64,000 nucleotides of DNA from Bacteroidales bacterium. Lineage in GTDB: Bacteria > Bacteroidota > Bacteroidia > Bacteroidales > Tenuifilaceae. How positions within the stretch are numbered: the stretch's first letter is position 1; every line of letters begins with the position of its first letter. The stretch covers positions 124,001 to 188,000 of the forward strand of contig JAFGDZ010000081.1 of assembly GCA_016931855.1 (NCBI GenBank). Direction: 5' to 3'. The position numbers and the translations under genes were made by a program. Shown here piece after piece: positions 26,541 through 35,644 of the stretch. Under the pieces are notes generated by a model. The model was given only the letters and a program-made list of their open reading frames with translations, was not told the origin of the DNA and searched no databases.

Positions 26541-29500
26541 ATGCGAATACTTTACCTCGAAGATAATATTGCAGATGCCGATTTAACCGTTAGGGAGTTT
26601 AAGCGGCAGCGTCCTGAGTACGAGATAACGGTGGTTTCTCTACTCAAGGATGCTTGTGACCTTCTTTGTAAAGGTTCCGTTGAGTTTGATGTCGTTTTAC
26701 TAGACATGCACCTTCCCGATGGTACTGGCCTAGATTTGCTGCTGGATCTTGATAAAACGGGCGTATCCATACCTAGAGTGGTGCTAACAGGCTTTGGCGA
26801 TGAGGTTACCGCTGTGGCAGCACTTAAAGCAGGTGCCGATGACTACATTGTAAAAAAAGCCGACTACCTAAAAAATTTACCTAGCGTTGTTGACACAACC
26901 CTTTCCCGATCAGCTTCGCGCGTTAAAACTAAGCTAAAAAGGCTTGAGATTATTTTTCTAATAGCAAATGCTTCCGACCAAGATGACATCCTAGACTACT
27001 TTAAGCGGTTTGCTCCATTCCACTCATTTACCGTGGCTAACTCAATTCCCGATGCAATGGGTGCCATTAGTAAATGCGAGGGGGAAGCCGATTGCCCTTA
27101 CCATGTGCTAGCTATCGATTTTGATTCGTTTGGCTTTGCCTCAATAGAGCTGGTAAAGCAGCTACGACAGAATGCAAGTTTTAACCTTGCCATTGTGCTC
27201 ATCTCGTCTCAGGGGCAGGAGGAACTTGCTGTTCAGGCGCTAAAAATTGGGGTCGATGAGTATCTGGTTAAGCGCCCTAATTACATAATGCGCTTGCCAT
27301 CTATTATAGAAAGTGCGTTTCAGAAAAAGGAGCTTCAGCGGGAAAAGGATGCGCTAAAGGAGAGCGAAGAGCGCTTTCGCCTTCTAGCCGAGAATGCACA
27401 GGATATTATTTACCGCATCCAAATTAAGCCTAAGCTTAAGGTTACCTATATGAGCCCCTCTTTCTTCCGAATTACCGGATATACCCAGCAAGATCTTACA
27501 GCTAACCCTAACATATTACAAGCCCTAAAACGCCCAAAGCCCAAGGGGCTTGAACGAGAGCTTAGCTCAGAGTCGTTTACTCCTATATCGGAGATTCTGT
27601 TTCCGTGCAAAGATGGGCAGCTAATTTGGCTTGAGCAGAAAAACACTGTTGTTACCGACTCAAGTGGCAAAGTTATGGCGCTTGAGGGAATTGCCCGCGA
27701 CATAACATCGCGCAAACAGGCCGAGCTGAATCTTAAAATAAAGACAGAGGAGCTTGATAAGTACTTTACAACCAGTCTGGATTTGTTAAGCATATCCGAT
27801 GTTGCAGGTATCTTTATTAGATTGAATCCATTATGGGAGAAGGTTTTGGGCTATCCTATCGCCGATTTAGAAGGGAAGCGAATAATTGATTTTGTGCATC
27901 CCGATGATGTGGATAAAACCCTTGAGGTGCTCTCCCTATTGTCCGACCAAAAAGAGGTATCAAACTTTGTAAACAGGCTTAGAACCAGTAAGGGCGATTA
28001 TCGGTGGATTGAGTGGCGATCCTATGCCGAAGGTCGCAAGGTTTACGCTGCTGCACGCGACATAACCGATAAGGTAGAGGCAAACATGTTAAAGGATGCA
28101 GCATACTCTATTGCTCAAGCATCGGAAAGCGTAAGCAACCTTCAGTCCCTATATAAGGAGGTGCACTCCATTATTTCAGGGGTAATGCCTGCAACAAATT
28201 TTGCTATAGCGCTTTACGATAAGTCTCGTAATTTTATATCATTCCCCTACTTTTGCGATGAGTTTGACCCACCCCATGCTGGGCGGTACTTTGGACGTGG
28301 CCTAACCGAGTATGTTATCCGTTCGGGGCAAACCCTGCTTTGCGACAGAGAAAAAGCTACTGAGCTGGAGCAAACAGGCGAGATTGAGCAAATGGGAACC
28401 CTTCATCAAGTATGGCTTGGCGTACCACTAAAGAACGATACCGAGATAATTGGGGTGATGATTGTTCAGAACTACGAAACCCCCCATGCCTACAACCAAC
28501 GGGAGCAGCAAATGCTTGAGTTTGTATCGTCGCAGGTTGCTAAGGCTATAGTACACATTCGCTCAGAGGAGCTTATACTTAGGAATGAAGCCCGTTTACG
28601 ATCTCTGGTAAGCATCTTACAGCATAAAAACAGCTCCATTCAGGAGTTTCTGGACTACTCTCTTAATCAAGCAATATTGCTAACAGAGAGTCACTGCGGC
28701 TTTATTTACCATCACTCCCAAAAGGAGAACGAGCTGGTTCTAACATCATGGCACATAAATACCTCGGATAGCTGTAAGCATAAGCTTAGTTTTGATTTAC
28801 GTGCAACCGAGGTTTGGGATGAACTTGTTTCCAAAAGGAGCGTTGTGCTTATAAATAGCTTTGGCTCTAATGGCGCTTTTGCAAAGCAGGTAGCAGAGAG
28901 TGAGCATGCTATTGATAAATTCTTGGCCATCCCAGTGGTTGTTAGGGATTCTGTTATAGCGGTGGTGGGTGTGGCCAATAAGGAGGAGTACTATACCGAA
29001 ACCGATGCGTTGCAGCTTTCCTTGCTTATGGAATCGGTGTTTAAGGAAATTGAGTCCATTAAAGCCGATCAGCACATTGCAAAGCTATCAACCGTTGTTG
29101 AGCAAAGCCCCGTATCCATTGTTATTACCGATTTGCATGCCAATATTGAGTATGTAAACCAGCAGTTTACAGTTATTACGGGCTATAGCTACCAAGAGGC
29201 TATAGGGCAAAACCCTAGAATGCTCCAATCGGGCAAAACTCCCCGCGAAACCTATAAGGAGCTGTGGAAAACCATTAGAAGTGGAAAGATTTGGAGTGGT
29301 GAGCTAATGAACAAACGTAAGGATGGTACACCCTTTATAGAGCGTGCCACAATTGCTCCTATTCTTGACGCCTTGGGGAATCCTGTTTCTTATGTGTCTA
29401 TTAAGGAGGATGTTACTCATAAAAAACAAATGGAGCTAGACCTTATAGAGGCAAAGGAGAGAGCACAGGAGAGCGATAAGCTAAAAACGGCATTCTTACA

Positions 29501-30578
29501 CAATATGTCGCACGAGGTTAGAACCCCAATGAATGCCATTATGGGATTTGCTGAGCTTATGGAGCTTAACCTCAATAACTCTGAAGTTTTAGTTGAGTAC
29601 TCTAAAATTATACGCCAGCGCTCTGCCGATTTGCTCGATATCATCACCTCAATACTCGATATTTCCCGTTTAGAGTCGGGGCTGGTTAAACCCTACGTAG
29701 AGAAGGCCAACCTTAATAGGGTTATAAGAGATTTGGCCGAGCATTTCTCCTCATACATAGCATTGCAGCAGAAAGAAGATGTTGTGCTTATTGCCAAAGA
29801 GGCTCCCGAAGCATTTCCTAAGGAGGTGTTAATTGATATCTCAAAGGTGAAGCAAATCCTAACCCACTTGCTAAAGAATGCTGTAACGTTCACGTTTCAC
29901 GGTCATATTGGTTTTGGGGTGTCATCGTTTACTAGTAAGTCGGTTGTGCTTTATGTTTCCGACACAGGGCTAGGTATTGCTGACGATATGAAAAGCATTG
30001 TTTTTGAGCGATTTAGGCAGGATCTTACTGTGGATAGTTCTTATGCTGAAGGGCTAGGCTTGGGGCTGCCCATAGTAAAAGGGCTTGTAGAGATTATTAA
30101 GGGAAGGTTAACACTTATCTCGGAGCTAAAAAAGGGAACCTCTTTCTTTATTGAGATTCCCTATAAGCTACCCAGTAGCACCACCAATTCTACTGAGGAT
30201 ATGCCCAACTCATTGGTGAAAAAACGTATTCTAATTGTTGAGGACGATAGCAGTAACGCCGAGTACTATTTTCAAATAGTATCCAGCGTTCAGGCTATTG
30301 GAGTAAATGCATATACTGGTGCCGAGGCGTTGGCAATTGTTAACGCACAAGATCCCTTCGACCTCGTTCTAATGGATCTTAGGCTCCCCGATATAAACGG
30401 GTTCCACCTAACCACGCAAATAAAGCAAATAGCACCCAACGTACCCGTAATAGCACAATCTGCTTACATTGAGGATACCGATAAAAAGGCGGCCTTTAAT
30501 GCGGGTTGTGTAGAGGTTGTTTCCAAGCCAATAACAAAGGAGAAACTTATTGCTCTGCTGGAGCAGTACTGCTTATAG
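26541..30578 (+). CDS. Large soluble hybrid sensor histidine kinase (REC-REC-PAS2-GAF2-PAS-HK-REC)
   Basis: A 1345-residue cytoplasmic kinase with no membrane helix. Order: receiver 1 (1-120, YLEDN, D55 in VLLDMHLPDG); a second receiver-like domain (about 135-255) that keeps AIDFDSFG but lacks the usual acidic pair; PAS (RFRLLAENAQDIIYRI); PAS (LDKYFTTSLDLLSISD); GAF (ASESVSNLQSLYKEVH); GAF (QEFLDYSLNQAILLTES); PAS (STVVEQSPVSIVITD); a DHp domain with FLHNMSHEVRTPMN (H991); an ATPase domain with LLKNAVTF, VSDTGLGIAD and GLGLGLPIVKG; and a C-terminal receiver (D1279 in LMDLRLPDINGF). All catalytic boxes are intact, so it should be active. Signals cannot be deduced, although GAF domains often bind small ligands. 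Confidence 0.93.
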   Translation: MRILYLEDNIADADLTVREFKRQRPEYEITVVSLLKDACDLLCKGSVEFDVVLLDMHLPDGTGLDLLLDLDKTGVSIPRVVLTGFGDEVTAVAALKAGADDYIVKKADYLKNLPSVVDTTLSRSASRVKTKLKRLEIIFLIANASDQDDILDYFKRFAPFHSFTVANSIPDAMGAISKCEGEADCPYHVLAIDFDSFGFASIELVKQLRQNASFNLAIVLISSQGQEELAVQALKIGVDEYLVKRPNYIMRLPSIIESAFQKKELQREKDALKESEERFRLLAENAQDIIYRIQIKPKLKVTYMSPSFFRITGYTQQDLTANPNILQALKRPKPKGLERELSSESFTPISEILFPCKDGQLIWLEQKNTVVTDSSGKVMALEGIARDITSRKQAELNLKIKTEELDKYFTTSLDLLSISDVAGIFIRLNPLWEKVLGYPIADLEGKRIIDFVHPDDVDKTLEVLSLLSDQKEVSNFVNRLRTSKGDYRWIEWRSYAEGRKVYAAARDITDKVEANMLKDAAYSIAQASESVSNLQSLYKEVHSIISGVMPATNFAIALYDKSRNFISFPYFCDEFDPPHAGRYFGRGLTEYVIRSGQTLLCDREKATELEQTGEIEQMGTLHQVWLGVPLKNDTEIIGVMIVQNYETPHAYNQREQQMLEFVSSQVAKAIVHIRSEELILRNEARLRSLVSILQHKNSSIQEFLDYSLNQAILLTESHCGFIYHHSQKENELVLTSWHINTSDSCKHKLSFDLRATEVWDELVSKRSVVLINSFGSNGAFAKQVAESEHAIDKFLAIPVVVRDSVIAVVGVANKEEYYTETDALQLSLLMESVFKEIESIKADQHIAKLSTVVEQSPVSIVITDLHANIEYVNQQFTVITGYSYQEAIGQNPRMLQSGKTPRETYKELWKTIRSGKIWSGELMNKRKDGTPFIERATIAPILDALGNPVSYVSIKEDVTHKKQMELDLIEAKERAQESDKLKTAFLHNMSHEVRTPMNAIMGFAELMELNLNNSEVLVEYSKIIRQRSADLLDIITSILDISRLESGLVKPYVEKANLNRVIRDLAEHFSSYIALQQKEDVVLIAKEAPEAFPKEVLIDISKVKQILTHLLKNAVTFTFHGHIGFGVSSFTSKSVVLYVSDTGLGIADDMKSIVFERFRQDLTVDSSYAEGLGLGLPIVKGLVEIIKGRLTLISELKKGTSFFIEIPYKLPSSTTNSTEDMPNSLVKKRILIVEDDSSNAEYYFQIVSSVQAIGVNAYTGAEALAIVNAQDPFDLVLMDLRLPDINGFHLTTQIKQIAPNVPVIAQSAYIEDTDKKAAFNAGCVEVVSKPITKEKLIALLEQYCL

Positions 30579-30634
30579 TGCTTTGCTTTTTTGTATTGCG
30601 CAGTAACCGCCTATTCACCTAAAAACTAACCGCC

Positions 30635-33600
30635 GTGAACTCAATGTCCCCCAAAGATTACAGGTTTCAGTTAGGTGTACTAGTAGTTGCGCTAAGCATT
30701 TTTGCAATGGTTGCGGGTGTGTACTACTATAGGCACGAGAGGGATGTGGCTATTTCCCGGAGCTACAACGACCTAAGTGCTATTGCCAATTTAAAATCCA
30801 ATCAAATAGTGCAATGGAGAAAAGAGCGCCTTTCCGAGGCTGTTTTCTTTTCCACAAATGAACCATTAGTACAAAGCATAAACAGATTAGCTAAGGGAGC
30901 AAGGCTAAACCTTAGCCCCGTAAAAAAGCCCTTACAGCACCTAGTAGCCGATAATCGCTACGAGAATATCTTTATTGTTGATACTGCTGGTAAACTTCTA
31001 ATTAGCCTTGATACCACCTTTGCGGCAGCCGATAATGCAACGCAGCAGCTTAGCCGTAGCGCGTTGCATAGGCGCGAGGTTATAATAAGCGATTTCTACT
31101 TATGCCCATTAAGCAGCAATATTTATTTCGATATAGTTGCGCCTGTACTCAATAGTAGGGGAGCCGTTGCTGCGCTGCTGTTTTTTAGGGTTAACCCCAA
31201 CAGCTACCTGTACCCACTTATAAAAAACTGGCCAACGCCTAGTGCAACAGCCGAAACCATAATAGTTAGACCCGATGGCGATAGCATCCTTTTTATAAAT
31301 GAGGTTAGGCATTGGAAGGGAACCGCGCTTAGGCTTCGTTATCCAGTTACTGAGCAAGCGCTTCCCGCCGTGCAGGCTACTGCGGGTAAAACTGGGCTCT
31401 TTATTGGGGTGGACTATCGTGGCAAAACCGTTATTGCCGATTTGCGTAGCATTCCTAGCACCAACTGGTTTATGACCACCGAGGTTGACCTAGATGAGGT
31501 TCTTGCCGATGTGTACAGTAAGGCCGTGATAATAGCAGCACTTTTGGTTGTACTAGTACTTTTCTTTGGTGTCTTTATGGCGCTTATCTACAGTTACCGT
31601 CAGCGCAGCATGTACCAGCTAATGCTCCAGAGCCAGCAAAAGCTGCACCTGTCGCAAGAGGAGTACAAGGCAATTCTGTATAGCATTGGCGATGGTGTTA
31701 TAACCACCAACCGCAGCGGCTTAATCCTACAAATGAACCCAGTGGCCGAGATGCTTACGGGTTGGCTAGAGAGTGAGGCAAAGGGAATGGGGCTTAGCTC
31801 CGTTTTTCAAATCATTAACGAGGACACCCGAAAAAAGGTAGAGAATCCAGTGTCCAGAGTTCTACGTGAAGGCGTAGTGGTTGGCCTAGCCAATCATACG
31901 CTACTGATATCAAAGGATGGGCACGAGACTCCAATTGCCGATAGCGGTGCCCCCATTAAGGATGAGCGTGGGAATATCTCAGGAGTGGTACTTATATTTA
32001 GGGATCAAACCGATGAGCGTTTGCAGCACAACCTTTTAAGGCAGAGCCGGAACCAGTTTGCGCACCTTTTTGAACGCGCACCATTGGCATACCAGTCGCT
32101 CAATGCCTTGGGGTGCGTGGTTGAGGTTAACGAGGCGTGGATATCCACCTTGGGCTACTCCCGCAACGAGGTTGTGGGAAAATGGTTTGGCGATTTCCTT
32201 ACCCACGATTTTCAGGAACAGTTTAGGCACGATTATAGCCTGCTGCAACAAACAGGGGATTTCCACGGGAAGTACAGAATAGCTCATAAATTGGGGCACT
32301 TGCTGTATGTTGAGTTTAACGCAAAGGCCATTTATTCCGATACTAGTAGCTTTGAAACCGCCCACTGCATGCTTCAGGATGTTACCGTACGTACCCAAAT
32401 GGAGCTTGCTTTGGCCGAGAGCGAGGAGAAACATAGAGCCTTGGTTACCCAAATGCAGCTGGGACTTGCTGTACATAAAATGATTTTTGATGATAAAGGG
32501 AACCCCATCGATTACACATTCCTTGATGTAAATTCAGCTTTTGAGAAGTTAACTGGACTCAAGAGATCCGATATTTTGGGTAAAACCGTTCTAGAGATTC
32601 TTCCTAGAACCGAGAAAATTTGGATAGAGAAATATGGGCAAGTAGCCTTAACAGGAGAGTCAATTACGTTCGAGAGCTATGCTCAGGAGTTCGATAAGTA
32701 CTATGGTGTACTGGCATATCGTTCTCGGGAGAATGAATTTGCTGTAGTTGTTGAGGATATTACAGACCAAAAGCGGCTGGAGCAAAAGCTTCGCGATGAG
32801 CAGGATCGAATTCGCTTGCTGTTCAACTCAACTGCCGAGGGCATATACGGGCTCGATTTAAACGGCAGCTGCACTTTCTGCAACATGGCAGCAGTAACCA
32901 TGCTAGGCTTTACCTCGGAAAATGAGCTGTTAGGTCGTAATATGCACAACCTGGTACACCACTCCATGCACGATGGAACAGCCATGCCTATTGAGATGTG
33001 TAAGATTTTTAAGGCATTTAAGGCAGGGGAAAGAATCCACTCCAACGATGAGTACTTTTGGCGTAAGAGCGGGGAGAGCTTCCCCGTTGAATTCTGGTCC
33101 TACCCATTGCTTAAAATGGGAACCGTTGTTGGCGCTGTGGTAACATTCTTAGATATAACGCAGCGTAAGCAGGTGGAACAAATGTTGGTTGAGAGCAAAA
33201 AGCGGTTTAAATCTTTAGCAGAGTCCGCTCCGGTTGGTATTTTTCAAACCTCTGCTCTGGGAGAAACCACATACGCAAACCAGAAGTACCTTGAGATATC
33301 TGGCTTAAGTTATACCGAAACAATGGGGTATGGTTGGCATAAAGCAGTACACCCCCAGGATTTAGCGTTGGTTACAAGCAATTGGAAGGAAGAGGGTACT
33401 GGCCCATACGGCGCTCAGCACGAATTTAGGTTTGTGCACTCTGATGGTAGCATTACCTGGGTTCAAGGAAAGGTAATTGCTCAGTTTGACGAGGCAGGCG
33501 AGATAACTGGTTACATAGGAACCGTAACCGATGTTACTGGACAAAAAAGGGTAGAGGAGACCCTAAAATCAAACTATGCGCTGCTAAAAATTGCCGGCGA

Positions 33601-35605
33601 GAGTGCTCGGTTTGGTGGTTGGAGTATAAACCTAGACGAGGGTAGGGTTGTGTGGTCCGATGAGGTTGCTGCAATACATGAAATGCCCCTTGGGTACTCT
33701 CCTTCTGTTAGCGAGGGGATTAACTTTTACGCACCGGAATGGCGAACTAAAATCGCTGAGGTTTACTCCAAGTGCGCAGAACTGGGGGAGCCTTACGATG
33801 AGGAACTTGAAATTATTACTGCAAGGGGCAATAGAGTATGGGTAAGGGTTATTGGGTTGGCAGCTACAACTGATCAGGGTAAAGTTACCGGTATATATGG
33901 CTCATTTCAGGATATAAGTAAGGTAAAAGCAGCCGAAAGTAGTGCAGAGGAGAGCAGCCAAGCACTAGTTAGGCTAATGGGTAACCTATCGGGGGTAACC
34001 TATCGCTCAAAATTCGATGAGAACTGGACTATGGAGTTTATTAGCTTAGGATGCGTAGAGCTTACTGGCTATACCGATACCGAGTTCTACAGCAACTCCA
34101 TTACTTGGAACAACCTTATGGATGAGCAGGATAGGGAGCGCATAAGGCTTATTGTTGAACAAAAGCTTGCACAGAAGGAGTACTTTGAGGTAGAGTACAG
34201 ATTAAACCATCGCAATGGGCATACCTTATGGCTATGGGAAAAGGGGTGTGGCGTTTACAATGCGCATGGAGAACTACTCGCACTAGAAGGGTTTATTACC
34301 GATATTACCGATAGGGTTAGCGCAGAACAAGAGCGGTTTAAGCTACTTAAGGTGCTAGATAACAGCTTTAACGAGATTTACATCTTTAATGCAGACGACT
34401 TTACGTTTGAGTATGCAAACCAGTCGGCAATAGCCAATATTGGCTATTCCATTAACGAGCTAAAAAGGCTAAGACCTGTTGATATTGCCCCAGAAATATC
34501 TCCACAGCAATTCAATAACCTCTTAGAGCCATTAACTAGCGGGCGTGAGCTAAAGGTTGAATTTCAAACTATTCATCAGAGAAAAGATGGCTCATTATAC
34601 CCCATAGAGGTTCAGCTGCAGCTTCAGTACATTGGCAACAGCCAAATATTCTACGCAATTATTAACGATATAACCCAGCGCAAGAAAGCAGAGGAGACGC
34701 TTCGCACTAGCGATAAAATATTTACCCATTCTGTTGATATGCTCGCAATTGCTGGTTACGATGGTTATTTAAAGGTAATAAACCCTGCTTGGGAGCGCAC
34801 CCTAGGTTGGACCCAACAGGAGCTGCTCTCAAAACCATGGGTTCAGTTTGTTCATCCCGATGATGTTGAAGCTACCGAAAACGCAAAGGTTAATATTATT
34901 GATGGAAATGAGGTTTATCACTTCGAGAATAGGTGCTTATGTAAGGATGGTACCTATAAGTGGCTGTCGTGGCGCGCCTTCCCCTATTCGCAGGAGCAAA
35001 TTATGTTCTCCGTGGCACGCGATATAACCGATAGCAAGGCCATAGAGTCTGCACTTAGGGAGAGCGAAACCAAGTTCCGCTCGTTAATTGAATCGGCTCC
35101 TGTGGGTATTGTTATCTCCGATGTTAATCAGAAAACCCTTTTTGTTAACAATAAGTTTGTAGAGTTTACGGGCTACACAATTAGCGACCAACCCACTGTG
35201 AATGAATGGTGGCCAATGGCCTATCCCGATAAGGATTACCGCGCTCAAATGGAGCAGCTCTGGGACAAAGCCATTAGCCAAGCCATAGAAACAAACAGTA
35301 GCATTGTGCCCATAGAGTGCAGGGTTACCTGCAAGGATAAAAGCGTAAAGTACCTTGAGATTGGCTTTGTAGCAGAGGGGGCATTTAATATTGTAACCTT
35401 TGTTGATACCACCCAGCGCAGACTGGCCGAGGAGGAACTCCTTGCCCTTAAAAACGAACTGGAGGAAAAGGTTAAACAGAAAACCCAAGAACTACAAGAG
35501 CGAGTTGCTGATCTGGAGCGCTTTTACGATGCAACTGTTGACCGCGAATTGCGTATTAAAGAGCTGAGAGATGAACTTGAACGATTGAGGGGGAAGGGCT
35601 ATTAA
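30635..35605 (+). CDS. Membrane-anchored protein with ten PAS domains and no kinase domain
   Basis: A 1656-residue sensor. A membrane helix (about 11-33) precedes an extracytoplasmic dCache/CHASE-like domain of about 260 residues (NIFIVDTAGKLLISLDT, IYFDIVAPVLNSRGAVAALLFF). A second helix is at about 296-317. I count ten PAS domains from about 340 to 1610, many closed by the usual DIT-RK/-A- linker. The protein ends with a coiled coil (ELEEKVKQKTQELQ) and then FYDATVDRELRIKELRDELERLRG. No DHp, ATPase, GGDEF or other output domain follows. It may dock onto neighbouring kinases. Start is GTG at 30635 or ATG at 30644. Confidence 0.88.
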   Translation: MNSMSPKDYRFQLGVLVVALSIFAMVAGVYYYRHERDVAISRSYNDLSAIANLKSNQIVQWRKERLSEAVFFSTNEPLVQSINRLAKGARLNLSPVKKPLQHLVADNRYENIFIVDTAGKLLISLDTTFAAADNATQQLSRSALHRREVIISDFYLCPLSSNIYFDIVAPVLNSRGAVAALLFFRVNPNSYLYPLIKNWPTPSATAETIIVRPDGDSILFINEVRHWKGTALRLRYPVTEQALPAVQATAGKTGLFIGVDYRGKTVIADLRSIPSTNWFMTTEVDLDEVLADVYSKAVIIAALLVVLVLFFGVFMALIYSYRQRSMYQLMLQSQQKLHLSQEEYKAILYSIGDGVITTNRSGLILQMNPVAEMLTGWLESEAKGMGLSSVFQIINEDTRKKVENPVSRVLREGVVVGLANHTLLISKDGHETPIADSGAPIKDERGNISGVVLIFRDQTDERLQHNLLRQSRNQFAHLFERAPLAYQSLNALGCVVEVNEAWISTLGYSRNEVVGKWFGDFLTHDFQEQFRHDYSLLQQTGDFHGKYRIAHKLGHLLYVEFNAKAIYSDTSSFETAHCMLQDVTVRTQMELALAESEEKHRALVTQMQLGLAVHKMIFDDKGNPIDYTFLDVNSAFEKLTGLKRSDILGKTVLEILPRTEKIWIEKYGQVALTGESITFESYAQEFDKYYGVLAYRSRENEFAVVVEDITDQKRLEQKLRDEQDRIRLLFNSTAEGIYGLDLNGSCTFCNMAAVTMLGFTSENELLGRNMHNLVHHSMHDGTAMPIEMCKIFKAFKAGERIHSNDEYFWRKSGESFPVEFWSYPLLKMGTVVGAVVTFLDITQRKQVEQMLVESKKRFKSLAESAPVGIFQTSALGETTYANQKYLEISGLSYTETMGYGWHKAVHPQDLALVTSNWKEEGTGPYGAQHEFRFVHSDGSITWVQGKVIAQFDEAGEITGYIGTVTDVTGQKRVEETLKSNYALLKIAGESARFGGWSINLDEGRVVWSDEVAAIHEMPLGYSPSVSEGINFYAPEWRTKIAEVYSKCAELGEPYDEELEIITARGNRVWVRVIGLAATTDQGKVTGIYGSFQDISKVKAAESSAEESSQALVRLMGNLSGVTYRSKFDENWTMEFISLGCVELTGYTDTEFYSNSITWNNLMDEQDRERIRLIVEQKLAQKEYFEVEYRLNHRNGHTLWLWEKGCGVYNAHGELLALEGFITDITDRVSAEQERFKLLKVLDNSFNEIYIFNADDFTFEYANQSAIANIGYSINELKRLRPVDIAPEISPQQFNNLLEPLTSGRELKVEFQTIHQRKDGSLYPIEVQLQLQYIGNSQIFYAIINDITQRKKAEETLRTSDKIFTHSVDMLAIAGYDGYLKVINPAWERTLGWTQQELLSKPWVQFVHPDDVEATENAKVNIIDGNEVYHFENRCLCKDGTYKWLSWRAFPYSQEQIMFSVARDITDSKAIESALRESETKFRSLIESAPVGIVISDVNQKTLFVNNKFVEFTGYTISDQPTVNEWWPMAYPDKDYRAQMEQLWDKAISQAIETNSSIVPIECRVTCKDKSVKYLEIGFVAEGAFNIVTFVDTTQRRLAEEELLALKNELEEKVKQKTQELQERVADLERFYDATVDRELRIKELRDELERLRGKGY

Positions 35606-35644
35606 CCTTTTACGTTGTATTACCAAATTGCTAAAACGGTAGTT

